Below are positions 39,101 to 49,469 of a DNA stretch of 64,000 nucleotides, one piece after another. The notes under the pieces were generated by a model. The model saw only the letters and a list, made by a program, of their open reading frames with translations. It did not search any database and was not told where the DNA came from. The DNA is from Isoetes taiwanensis (taxonomy: Eukaryota; Streptophyta; Lycopodiopsida; Isoetales; Isoetaceae). The DNA lies in the NCBI GenBank assembly GCA_021234155.1, contig JAJEKV010000054.1, forward strand, positions 5,007,962 to 5,071,961, given 5' to 3'. The position numbers and the translations under genes are program-made. Each line of letters begins with the position of its first letter. The stretch's first letter is position 1.

Positions 39101-39741
39101 TGGCCAATCCAAGTCTTGATGGGTTTGAGGAAGAGCCGAAGCGAGAGGGTTGAGCCTGATCCAGCTCAACCCGACATCAGTATCACCCAAAACACAGATC
39201 TATCAAAGTTGGATTCCATTTTGGAAAACCTCGATGCTAAGTCCTACTGAAGAGAATGCAAGAAACAAAGCGCTTGCTTGAAGAGACGGAAAAAGGTATA
39301 GAAGCCCTAGAGCCCACTTTTCAAAAATTGAGTGCACTTAATGAGAAGCTTGATGGGTACATGCCTTTCTTGACAGGCGAACATCAGTTTGAATATTGCA
39401 TGAGAACACATGGAAGCGCACCAGCCAAGACATGGAGATTGACCAAGATGAGGTTCTTGGGTCCGCAGGGGAGCATCGTATACACAAAGAAGCGTAAGCT
39501 CTCTCATCCACAGCAGAATGCTACTGCATCGGAGCTACTGCAAAACGAACTTATAGGCGGGAGCAGTGCAATGGACAGTGAAGAATGGGAGCCTGATTCA
39601 CATCTGCAGCGCATCGCAAAGGCCATGGGTGTTGTAGTTCCAGAGATCCGCGTGTTATTCGAGATGGACACAACACAAGCTATGGAATTGGGTAGAGAGC
39701 ATGTCAATCGCATGGCCAATGAAATGGGTGTGATACGATGA
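36110..39741 (+). pseudogene. Unrecognised plus-strand element gene, broken
   Basis: A series of open stretches on the plus strand probably belongs to one gene: YKDTCSLPGPDVEPVQIITL (36,140); GVEQVGIVVAMWEGTKNN (36,310); NWLRAVAKKKSVKPIALLWE (36,680); a broken part 36,910-37,980; MRGVTGTFDEIIEGKTYLKV to 38,771, the longest intact piece at 261 codons, with KQRATDIRTLTFMRREIF and KPKEARKRKEKKN; and a coiled-coil-like end at 39,256-39,741 (QETKRLLEETEKGIEALEPT). Frames change several times. I recognise no family. Its place, divergent from the DUF7869-like gene with the same palindromes around both, suggests a second element protein, perhaps the DNA-binding partner as TNPA is in CACTA elements; that comparison is inference only. 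Confidence 0.45.
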
Positions 39742-40280
39742 AGTATCCAAACACAATCGAGAATAATTATCTCCTTCAATCAAGAATTATGTTGTATATT
39801 ACTTCCTTCAATGGAAATTTTGTTTCGGGAACTTTGGTTTTGTCTTTACCCATATCTTTTTTACCATATGTTTAATGCTAAAAATAATCGCGACCGCGCG
39901 ATCCTCAGAACAATTATATGGCTTTAAATCTTGAATTTTGTGTGATATCCTTGCTCCTCGGTACCTTCTTTTAACACAATGCTCTCATATGGTTTTAATA
40001 AAAGGCACATTATTTTGTCTCCTTTCAGCTGCGAAACATCGCGTTCGCGCTTCTTGCGAGAAGTTTTAACACTCCCTCCTACTACGTTATACTCGCGGTG
40101 AACCTTTGCATTAGCAGTAAAAACTATATTTCCGAATAAGACCGAAGCCTTTGCAGAATTTGTGCAAAAAAACGCCAACTTTTACTCAATTGGTAGTAGT
40201 TTTTGCACTATATGGCTACCCGCTAACCTATTTCATGCTAAACGAGAATTCCAAATTTCTCTAATTAATGAAATCATGCT

Positions 40281-40556
40281 TTGTTGTGTACTTCCAAAAT
40301 ATTGAACCTGTTTTCCAGGCCAAAGTTCAATCCAAGAAGCATGGCAACTTTTAATTTCTTATTTCAGGACCTTATTATATCTACTTTATCTATTTGTTGC
40401 ATTTGCCCTTATGCAGATGATTGCCACTCGCTTGAAGTGTTTTGTGGGTCTCCCTTGCATGTAAGGCAATATAACTTGGTTAATCGGGCATTACAAGTTA
40501 TTGAGCCAAAGATTGAGGACAATACCTACTATTGTCCATTATTATTTGCCAAATGA
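40281..40556 (+). other. Open frame of unknown status
   Basis: A 91-codon frame ends with HSLEVFCGSPLHVRQYNLVN and KIEDNTYYCPLLFAK. The second half looks protein-like, the first half does not. No family is recognised and no splice context is clear. It could be a terminal exon. Confidence 0.2.
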
Positions 40557-40559
40557 TTT

Positions 40560-41689
40560 ATCTGTGTGTGTAATAGAGAATATGAAGATTTCTTGTATGA
40601 ATTAACTAGCAGGTTTTTCCACAAAGCTGATGGGATTTGTGATTTCTCTAAATAATGTTGGAAGGCTGTTTTCTAGCATTTCCATTATTTTACAATGTAA
40701 ATTACCTAAATTTCTTTGTGCATCATAAGTATTCAGTGCTCTGAACTGATTGAAGTTGAAGTCATTAGAAAAACTTGTTATATAAATGCTTGGCCACTTT
40801 ATTTGAATTCCATTTACTTGATCTGAAGCATGTGAATCAAGTTCTCTACAATTTCAGAACCTGAGCAGCATTTACAGAAAAGGCTGTTCAATCTTCTTAG
40901 CTCAACTATGTTGTCTCGGCAATGTTTTATTTGTCTCAAAATGCTGGTGACATTGCACACAAGTTTTTCAAGGATCTACCCTTTTATTAATACCAATCTT
41001 TCATAACATGGAATAATAGAACTATGTGTTACAAGTCAAGCTTTAGATTTTTCATTACATGTCAAGCTTCAAGTCTCTTAATGTATAACTGTTGTTTACT
41101 ATCTACAATGAATTTAATCAATAAGGGGCTCTCTCAATTGTAAACCAATTTGAACTTGGTTGTTAATCCTATACTGTGCCTCTCTTTTGGTCCATCTAAA
41201 AGACATGCAACAATGATGTTGCAAAGTAAGCTAATATGGGATCAAGATAAAAGTTGCTAATAAAACAAGGTTTATACAGCCACTCAACTATTCAAACAAG
41301 ACAATTATTCAGATTGAATACGTCCTCACTTTATGCAACCATTTAGATGGGTTGTTTATCATATTATTTGTTATTAAGTTTGCAAATGCCAACTTATGAA
41401 ATGTTCTTGGCACAAGACTATTTAGGCAACATAGTTTGATAAAATACATGGGTTCTTTAAGACTACTTAATCAACATAGCTTGATGAAATATATAGGTTG
41501 TTTATCATATCACTTTGTTATTAAAGTTTGCCAATGCCAACATGTCCACAGATGTCCATGTTATGATAATTCAAAGGTTTACATAGAAAATACGGGTGCT
41601 ATTTGATCATCAAACAACATAATATAATCAAGTTTAAGTCCAAATACCACATACACAAAATTTATATATTGAATTCTATGTCAATGAAT
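40560..41689. other. AT-rich spacer with a short direct duplication
   Basis: No gene. A diverged direct repeat containing GGTTGTTTATCATAT, then TTTGTTATTAA and GCCAATGCCAAC, occurs at about 41,350-41,397 and 41,495-41,545. Composition changes sharply from AT-rich to GC-rich at about 41,690, the left edge of the LINE. Confidence 0.6.
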
Positions 41690-44217
41690 TACCCTTGCCC
41701 CCTCCCGACAGTTCTGCGGGCCCACACGCTGGAGCAGCAAACCGACCAGCTGGTTGAGCTCCTCGAGCGCGAGCGACAGCAATGCTTTGGGAGACCTCCC
41801 CACGCCCGGTCGAGAGGCGCGAACCTTTCCGTAGCGGATGGTTTGATCTTTGAGTGTAAAGAACGCAAACGCGCCTCCGATCTCATTGTGGATCGGGACC
41901 GCGCGAGCTCGGGCCACCAGCCATTCTGGCGCCTTCCTCAAAGGAAACAAAGGCAAGGTACGGCAAGGCACCAAGGAGAAATGTTACGGCCTACTAGGCG
42001 CCCACCGAGAACTTTACGGCGCGGGGTATTACTGCGGGAGCCAGCCTGACCCTCTGAGGGAACATCCGGCGGTGCAATGGGAGCAGGTACACGCAGCGGC
42101 TTTATGATCCCCGAACACGGATAGATGTGCCCCCAAGAACATGGCCCACCGGTGATCCACGAAAGAAGATGTCGAAGAGGGGCTGCGATTAATACGGCGG
42201 CTAATGAGAAGGCAAACTTAGGCGGCTTTTATGGCGGAGTTGCTCAAGTGGGCGGGGATGCCCCATGGTGCCCGGCCCTTGCTGCCTTGTTCAATAGGGC
42301 CGCAAGAGGGTTTTCCCGGTCGTGGACTACAAAGCGAGGGTTGTTCCGATCTACAAGGCGGGGACCCATGCTTGTCTAGCCAATTCTGAAAACCGTTATG
42401 GTCATTTCGGTGTTTGCCAAGCCGCGGCGCTGCATTCTCGAACATCGAGTAACCCGGATGGGCAGAGGCGCCGAAGTGAGGGCACTTGCCCGTGCAGGCT
42501 TCCGACCTCGACATTCGACCATTGATCACATCTTCACACTCGGGGCCCACGGTCGAGGGACAGCGAGAACCGTCGGGGAGGACTGCTCTTCTGTTTTGTG
42601 GACTTTGCAAAAGCTTTCGACCAAGATTCCCCGAGAAAAGTTGTGGGCGTAGATTGCACCATCTGGGGCTCCCTATGGATCTGCCGAAGCGGTGTCTGGT
42701 ACGACTGCGACGCAGAGTCGCAGGCGCCGCAAGGGAAGGGCGATCATTTGCCGCCACATTGGAGTTAGGCAAGGTTGTCCTCTCTCACCCACACTCTTTG
42801 GACTTTACATTGACCGGTTGGAAGCGGCTTCTGCCAATGGGGGGGACGGTATACTGCTCTTGCACCCGGTCAGCCGGCTGACTCATCTATCGCGGATGAT
42901 GTGGACCTCTTGGCCCATACACCGAGGGGCATGCGGGCATACCTAGATGCCACGGACACGATACGCGGGCGGCGGACATGCGTGTCAACGACTAAGACTA
43001 AGGTGGTCCTCATATCCTCCTCCGTCATCCGGCACCTCCGGCTCACTTATCGAGGCGGATGGTAGAGGTCACACCCGGCTACAAGTACACAGGGGTGGAA
43101 TTTTAAATCCCTCAATGTATTGGGATGCATCCATTAAGCCTTGGGTGACCGCGAGTTGGAAGGCGTTATGCATAATACAAAACAATAGTCACAGGCGTAG
43201 ACAGATGGCCCAGGGCCATCGATCACATTTGTTCCCCAGAACCTTGGTGGAGCTAGTTCTTACAGATGGGGTCAAGGTGTGGGGCCCGGTGGTGTCTTTG
43301 GCGACTTGGAGCGACTTAGAGCAGGTCCAGAAGGCATTTTTGACGTGGGCACTTGGGGTCAAGCCCTCGATTCCATATCGGATCTTGTTGCGGGGACATG
43401 ATTCATGCCCTGCGGCATGCGACCCTCGATAGACACATTGTTTATTTCCGGAAGGTGGCCAACATAGGCGACACGGCTCCGCGACTCTGGCTTTCTACTG
43501 GCGTGAGCCCGCAATGACTTCGGGGCTTGTTGGAAGGACAAGAGAGCCCGATGGGCTGGCGCCTTCGAACGTAAGCGCATATAGGTGCGTCCCGTGTACC
43601 TGACGCCCGGCGGGATAGGTTGAGGGGGTACTTGGACTCTTGTTTCCTGGGGAAGCTCTGGGACCACCATGCTCTGGAACAAGTAAAGATGGCACACTAC
43701 AAACAGCACATAAACCCCACCCTGGTTCGAGGCCCACAGCTCTACCTGCGTTCTCAGTTGCCCATGAAGAAGCGCAGGATCATCGCGTCCATTCGAACAA
43801 GGGCCCACCATCTTCGGCTTGAGGCGGGTTATGGGTTGGAGAGCCGCCGGGGGCGAGCTTTGTCAGTGTTGCCCGTTGGGGATTGTTGAGGATGAAAGCC
43901 ATGCCTTCCAGAGCTGTCCAACCTATAGTCAGATTTGGGCTCGCTACGTTCTCTTGGTGCGACACAGTGCGCCCCTGCCGAGCTACTCGATGCGCCATCG
44001 ATTCGATCCCTTGGCCCCTACCTCCGGGGAGGTTTTGGATCTGCGGACTCACCTCTGCCCCCGCCCTACGAGGTGCGGGGAATTCATGTGTATCTGAGGC
44101 TTGTTGCTCGGCGGTTTTCCCTCATAAGGGGGTTTTAATCCGGTAGTAACGGGCTTCTTTACACCCCGTGTAATTTGGGTCCCATAGGACGATTGGCCTC
44201 CGCGGACGATAAAAAAA
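41690..44217 (+). mobile_element. Decayed LINE, family B, with (TTCC)n tail
   Basis: GC-rich block in AT-rich surroundings. Its RT can be followed across many frameshifts: MAELLKWAG-like sequence and ARVVPIYKAG near 42,230-42,360; AGFRPRHSTIDHIFTLG near 42,500; HIGVRQGCPLSPTLFGLYID near 42,760; WGPVVSLATWSDLEQVQKAF near 43,290; a C-terminal CQCCPLGIVEDESHAFQSC near 43,860. The YADD region is degraded. The 3' UTR contains CCCATAGGACGATTGGCCTC and GCGGACGATAAAAAAA before the tail. The upstream part (41,690-42,200) should include the endonuclease but is too broken to assign motif by motif. Confidence 0.8.
42200..44097 (+). pseudogene. LINE B ORF2 remnant (RT and C-terminus)
   Basis: At least six frame changes separate recognisable RT blocks (listed under the element). 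The closest relative in the window is the minus-strand fragment at 18.7-19.3 kb, with which it shares VVSLATWS-LEQVQKAF and the block HIV/TLFISG-like region after it. The Cys/His end motif C-x2-C-x7-EDE-x-H-x4-C is kept. No part is translatable as an active enzyme. Confidence 0.8.
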
Positions 44218-44255
44218 CTTCCTTCCTTCCTTCCTTCCTTCCTTCCTTCCTTCCT
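44217..44255 (+). repeat. (TTCC)n tail of LINE B
   Basis: Nine or ten CTTC units follow AAAAAAA at the LINE 3' end. Together with (TC)n on the family A copies this shows that the LINEs here end in pyrimidine microsatellites. Confidence 0.93.
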
Positions 44256-44314
44256 CCAAGCGACATTGATTGTTCTAGCCAACCATGAAACAACCACCTC
44301 TTCAACTGTGCAAA

Positions 44315-44343
44315 AGCCCGGCAACGTCGGGCACCATAACTAG
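44315..44343 (+). mobile_element. Orphan Helitron 3' end
   Basis: GCCCGGCAACGTCGGGC hairpin, then ACCATAA and CTAG|T at 44,340-44,343. It matches the 3' ends of Helitrons 1 and 2 in sequence and spacing. No matching 5' end was found upstream, so the body may have been interrupted by, or include, the LINE at 41.7-44.2 kb. Confidence 0.65.
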
Positions 44344-44382
44344 TATACCTAATGTTGGTAAAAACCATGAAGTTTCCTCCAA

Positions 44383-46442
44383 TCCTTATATATTATAATG
44401 TTATAGGGTGTTGTATCCAGCCCTAGATCCAATGGCTGAGATTTTGCCATCCAATTAAAGATCGAAGAAGTTCAGCCCTAAAAACTTTATGCTTAAATCG
44501 CCTCTCTTGATGAGTTGTAGGGTTCCGCCTCAACGTTCTTCTGCAGCAGACACTGCAAATCGACGCCACCAGTAGCAGCAAGATGAGAGTTTATGGCCGA
44601 GCCGAGCAGGTAAAACTTTACTTTTGCACTATATCCAAGCTGAGTTAAGGGACAGGTCTCCCCTTCTGTAGGTGAATATTCATACGTATTGTTGGAGACG
44701 AATTGTTGAAGAATGGCTGCACACATAAGTTATAGGGTTTTCATATTAGGGTTCACTGATTTTGAGCCAATGCACTGATGGAATTATCATTGTGTTTGCT
44801 ACATTTTGCCGGATTTGCTGCCTTTGGCTTTGATCTGTGAGTTCTTCTGCTCTAGCTTTTCTAGCTGCCTTTGAATTTTGCAGGCGACTAAGGAGGTGAC
44901 TAGAGAGTTGCAAACATGTGATAGAAGGGGATAGCAAGAAATTCCATCACATCGTGCTTCTGTATATAGTTTGTCTATCAGAAGGAGATTGAGGGAGGTT
45001 TTTGTTAAACGTATTCTATGGTACAACTTATAAACATTACCTATCCAAGCATTGTACAATGTGTGCAAAAATGACACAGGAAAGCCTGTCTGTCTGTCAA
45101 ATTTGTTCTAACAATCAGCAAATTGTGGTTGTTGCTTGAAAGGGAGGGACTCGCGGCTGAAAAGAACAAACATCATCTGCAAGTGGTAAATCTAATTTGC
45201 ATGTTGTTTCGTGAATATTCATTCCATTTCTTAAGTCTTCAAGTGTGGGCACATCCTTTCTCATGTATAGAATTCTCTTGAAGTTTTAGTCCAGGTGTGC
45301 AGTGGAGGTGCTTCTGCTATTTTTATAAGAGCCCTCTTGATGTCTGTTGTTGGGCTAGCAAGGGCACAAATGTTCCATTTTGATGCTTCATTCTCTCCTT
45401 AATGCTCCAATGCTGGTCGAATTTTAAGCAGGGTAGCAAAGCTGGACCACTGTATATATTTGTGATGCATCAATATATGCTAATTTTTATAGTTGTCCAA
45501 GCAAACACATTCAGATAAGAAGATCTGTATCGTTTTAAAATTGTTAGGAGGAACATATTGGCATGAGAGGGAAGAAAACACATGAACAAGCAAGGAATAT
45601 TATATTGTTCATTGAGATAAACAAGAATAATCACCTTCTCTCAAAGAATGCTTAATTTTTTCATACAATATAAAGGACATTACCTCTTTCTTATCCCAAT
45701 ATTGTTTAAGAAAAGGAGATTCCAAGTCTGTTTCTATCCATTCACTAGGCTACCACAAGTTCTTTAAAACTAATTAGAAATATCCCTGGCTCTGTGATAA
45801 AAAGCAACAGCTCGATATAAAAATGCAGGTTCTGTGATAAAAAAGCAACAGCTCGATACAAAAATGCAGAAGCTCTATTCAGTTCTACAATATAAATGCA
45901 TTGTAGAAGGAAGCGTTGCGAATACATTGCAAAAGGAAGTGTTGTGTTATGATGATATGGTTAATGTAAAAGGAAGTATTGTGTTATAATGAGATGGTAT
46001 GTCACTCAAACCTGAGAACATAATTTGATCTTAAAATTCAACTAACATTCTTCCATGCCATGTATTTTGAGAACATAATTTAATGTGGAAATTCCACTGA
46101 TCTTCTATGCCATGTGTCCAAAGCTTTAAAACAAGATTTCTTTTTTATAAATTTAACATTAAAATACCATATGAACCCATGAAGATATGTGGATTTGAGA
46201 CTTCTTAAAGAAGAATTGATCATATACTTTGCAAGAGAGAGTGACAATATGAAATTCAATACACGACATCAACACCTCATACATATGGTCACTTGCAATC
46301 TACATGTTCTCAAAGTGATCCAATGGCCTAGAAGTTATTCTATGCAAATGCGCAGTTACAATGGTCTAGAAGTTACTGTACGCAGTTTTCCAACACTTAC
46401 AAGTTCAAAATTATACCCAGCAACGCTGCGCACCGTTACTAG
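44383..46442 (+). mobile_element. Non-autonomous Helitron 2 (2,060 bp)
   Basis: Begins A|TCCTTATATATTATAATG at 44,383 and ends ACCCAGCAACGCTGCG, CACCGTTA, CTAG|T at 46,442. Insertion between A (44,382) and T (46,443) and the 3' hairpin fit the Helitron rule. The first about 80 bp match Helitron 1 (TATATTATAATGTTATA, then CCAATGGCTGAGAT-like sequence). There is no Rep/helicase gene, so movement needs enzymes in trans. It carries splice-bounded segments that look like captured exons at 44,583-44,609 and 44,884-44,934. Confidence 0.78.
44583..44934 (+). pseudogene. Possible captured exons inside Helitron 2
   Basis: ATG at 44,583 opens MRVYGRAEQ and is followed directly by the donor GTAAAA at 44,610. 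A T-rich tract and the acceptor TTTTGCAG lead to 44,884, open in the same phase as ATKEVTRELQTCDRRG and a stop. Helitrons commonly capture such gene pieces. The source gene is not recognised, and the peptide is only 25 residues, so this is a lead rather than a call. Confidence 0.3.
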
Positions 46443-46474
46443 TAAACATATAGAGTAGAATCAGCATCGAATTT

Positions 46475-46648
46475 TGTTAGGGGTAATGTTCGGTGGCAGG
46501 GCATTACACGGGGTAAGGCCACCTGGCGAGCCCCAGTGGCCTTACCCCGCGTAATGCCCTGCCACCCAACATTTCCCCTCGAAATGTTAGGGGTAGGCCA
46601 CATTTGACACGTGCGAGGAGGACATTTTAGACATTACCCTTAACAATC
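46475..46648. mobile_element. Foldback/MITE-like element
   Basis: The interval begins GTTAGGGGTAATGTT and ends ACATTACCCTTAAC, 14-bp terminal inverted repeats with one mismatch. Inside, a long hairpin pairs GGTGGCAGGGCATTAC with GTAATGCCCTGCCACC, and GGGGTAAGGCCAC with GTGGCCTTACCCC, around the loop CTGGCGAGCCCCA (46,523-46,535). The right part contains CGAAATGTTAGGGGTAGGCC, whose inverted partner lies 9.5 kb away at 56,054-56,082. Confidence 0.75.
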
Positions 46649-46941
46649 CGGTGAGCTTGGCGAGGTTGGCGATGGCGCTCCATTAGGCGTTTGCCTTCCT
46701 TGCTCACTTTTTGCCTTGCTCCCGTGCTGTTTTCTGAGTTGCTTCCTTTTTGCGGACTTTTGGTGTTGATTTTGACGCTGGCGCTTCAATTTTCTGATTT
46801 TCACTGGCACTTGCATCTTTGGTCTTGACTCAGCAGCATGATTATTTCCTGTAATCTAAATGTTTTCATGATTATCTATCGATTTTCTCATGATTTTCTT
46901 GAAATGCATGCGTCCTAACATGTTTTCATTGCGTGCCTATT

Positions 46942-47033
46942 GAAGATATTCCATTGAAGGAGTTAAATGATATGCTGGTCAGATTCATGCTTCAAGTAAA
47001 AAAGAAGAATGGAGATCTTTATCCCGCAGACAG
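46942..47033 (+). pseudogene. Tyrosine recombinase gene, N-terminal exon
   Basis: Encodes EDIPLKELNDMLVRFMLQVK then KKNGDLYPADR, followed by the donor GTAAAG. The layout (I-P-x-x-E-L-x-x-x-L-x-x-F, V-R/K-K-K-x-G-x-x-Y-x-P) is the one seen at the start of Crypton-derived recombinase domains (DUF3504-type, as in animal KCTD1/ZMYM-like proteins). The 5' boundary is uncertain. The exon ends in phase 2, which does not match the next recognised exon. Confidence 0.6.
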
Positions 47034-47199
47034 GTAAAGTTTTTTGTGCATTTCTTTTAATTTGTTTTAATATATATAGACCAGTGGCTGTTTCTGCGTC
47101 TGCAGCCTTAGCGTTTTATACAGGGCTATTGGAAGAATGGGGAGGAAAAATCAAGAAAAAAAGATTGGAGAGACGGGAAATCAGGAAGTCAGGTTCAAT

Positions 47200-47355
47200 A
47201 TAATGCCACGGTTCTATTGCGATAGCAATAGAACCGACATTCCTTGGATGGGGACGTCCCTTTCTTCTCGTACCTCCTATTTATTCTGCCTCTCTTCGTC
47301 TGCCATCGGCGTTCTCTTGAGCTAGTTTTCTTCTTCTTCTTCTCTATCCTACCAG
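47200..47355 (+). repeat. Direct repeat A, partner at 52,961-53,128
   Basis: About 155 bp beginning ATGCCACGGTTCTATTGC with a perfect 12-bp hairpin (47,209-47,236, loop GATA). The same block, with a few changes and a 3-4-bp insertion, recurs at 52,966. Both lie in introns of the recombinase gene. Confidence 0.93.
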
Positions 47356-49364
47356 TCTTCGGTCTCAGACCGAGTAGGAAGCAGACCGAGTAGGAATCTC
47401 TTCGCCTTTTCATCAACCCGATGGTTTGAGGGTTCAATATGGTCGGTTCTGGTGCTTCTCTACTGCAGTTCATTGCTTGTTCTGTTTTCCTACAGTAGTT
47501 CGTCACTCTTGGTGGTTCGGTTGTATGTAAGTTTAGTCGTGGCCTCTGGATTTTGATAAGGTTTTAGGGTTGCTTTCGCTAGATTAGGGTTTATCTGTTA
47601 TTTTAGAGTTTCTTTTGTTGGATCGCTTTCAGGAATTTGGGTTATCTGCTTCTGTTCATATAGATTCTTAGATGGGTTCGGGTGAGATTGACTTATTTTT
47701 TCCAATGCGTTATGGCGGTTTTATTTTTTATTGTGATGATTTTCTGGGATCCCAGTCTTGCTTATTTTTGGGAAGCCCATTTTTCTGTAATTTGACCGGT
47801 TAAGTTATTGTTCCTCTATTCTTCATGGACGTTACTGTAGAAGGTTGTCCAGGGCTGTAGGTGTTGAGGCCGAATCTCCTTACCACGCACGCCCTTGAAC
47901 ATGTGCAAAGGTGGCTGCAGATCGATCTGGCTTTTGGATGCCAAATTTCTGGCTTCTTAGTATTTTACGGCAGCCTTGGATCTTAGTTACGGAGTGCTTG
48001 TTTTTGGGCATGGAGACCAAGCGATTGCAGATTACTTTGAGCATTCGATCGAGCTGCGTGCCCGTTCCAAAGGCTTGTTCAGGAGGTCATCCGGTTCTCT
48101 CAAATACAGCATCTCCGGTATTTTATATTCTTGCATGCACATGTTTAGCTCTAACATTTTAGACTTGAATTCTCAACTCATCCAAGGATAGATTGTTCGA
48201 ATGCATCCAAGGATGCAACTGTGGAGATTTGATGTATGGCCAGAAAATGGAGCTGTCATTCCCTCAAACACTATGATTCTATTGTTGCGAAGTGCTGGTA
48301 CAACACCTGGATTTTGTTTTTCCTTTTATTTGCCACCCAACAGCAGTCATACCACTGTTGTCCGTGCTATTCTTAAACTCTACTAACTCTTCTTCTTTAA
48401 CTTTAACAACAAAAGTGTTTATTTTCTGAATAAGCCATTCAACGTCTCTTTGCTTAGCCTATAGCAGAATATAGCAGGACTCCTATTAGAAAGCATTGCA
48501 TGTATTCTGTTAGAGAGCATTGCATCCATTCCGTCAGTGCCACTGTTTCTAGGCCCTCTACATATGGTCTTAACGACATTCTCTGCGTCAACCATGTTAG
48601 ATGTAGGAAGACCATGGCTCATAGCCAGTTCTGCTTTTATTAGTAATAGATCGATCTGCATGTAGTAACAGATAAATCAGTTCATGCCTGCGAGTGCGTC
48701 TTTGCCTTTATGGATCTGTCTTTTGGTAGCAACATGAAGTAGAATATCTCCTTTTTTCTCTATGTGGCCAAGAGATGCATTGTTAGAAATTGTACATTTT
48801 ACCTCTTTGCCCATGTGCAGCAGCACAGTACATAGCAGCCCATCCTTTTGCATCACATCTATCTTTATCAGTTTCCAATACTCTCTTCTTGGAGTTCCAT
48901 TGTGCCCTGTGTGATTTCTCTGATCTGATTCTAAATACTAACACTCATATTGCTTTCGTCCAGAAGAGCCGATAAATTAGTTTGTTCTTTCCATGAGATT
49001 CTCATGAGAGTGTGCAAATTTTTGTGAACTAATTCGCACGTTCCTGTTTCATTCATACTCATTTATACTGATGTTGTATATGTTATACAGGGTTCCATGG
49101 CAATCTCTCCCATATACATTATTCTTACTTGCGCTAATATTGGTCTTATGTTTCGAAGCGTTTCTTGGGCAATACCATACGATCTTCAATTGTAGCTTCA
49201 ACCTTGTGGATCTAACATTGTCCGCAGCCATTTTGATCTGGCCAAGATCTTCGATCTGGAAAGGGCCTGGTTTTTCCTATTATTCTTTCTCTATTTTGCA
49301 ACTATCAAGTCTCTCCGACTGTAAAGTTCCCTCTTTCTTTTTCACTCCATCTAATTTTTATCAG
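47356..49364. other. Intron or unassigned sequence
   Basis: Between the first and second recombinase exons. A stretch at 47,976-48,110 has the frame MDLSYGVLVFGHGDQAIADY and 48,201-48,326 reads MHPRMQLWRFDVWPENGAVI; both look protein-like but have no recognised family or supporting splice pairs. Confidence 0.3.
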
Positions 49365-49457
49365 GTTTGCAAGGGCTTAAATGAGTACTTATGGCGAGGT
49401 GGTTTTATGAACTCGGGGGCTAGGATATATCGATTCCTAAGTGAAGTTGTCTTCTGA
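49365..49457 (+). pseudogene. Tyrosine recombinase gene, second exon
   Basis: After a T-rich tract and TTTTTATCAG, the frame reads VCKGLNEYLWRGGFMNSGAR and IYRFLSEVVF before a stop. It resembles the I-x-x-x-L-Q-R-Y-L-R-x-x-G block that follows the N-terminal block in Crypton-type recombinases. The phase mismatch with the first exon implies a small missing exon or an indel. Confidence 0.5.
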
Positions 49458-49469
49458 GCACAGGTTTCA

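Larger units (their letters stand above)
34303..40056. repeat. Dispersed palindromes with a GCGGCCGC core
   Basis: About eleven copies of a palindrome whose half-site is GCAAGATCGCGG. The best copy (35,662-35,685) is a perfect 24-bp palindrome. Others: 34,303-34,320, 34,334-34,354, 34,487-34,504, 35,726-35,749, 35,802-35,825, 35,877-35,903, 36,004-36,022, 36,048-36,065, 37,716-37,738, 39,887-39,902 and 40,035-40,056. They mark the extent of one element, from the minus-strand gene start to beyond the last plus-strand reading frame, and are absent elsewhere in the window. Confidence 0.9.

Noticed and set aside
34303-40056. CRISPR-like array from regularly repeated palindromes
   Set aside because: Spacing is irregular, repeats are degenerate, the genome is eukaryotic and there are no cas genes; element-associated palindromes explain the pattern better.
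41681-41974. Minus-strand 97-codon frame over the 5' part of LINE B
   Set aside because: It is the complement of the broken sense frame of the LINE; no independent support.
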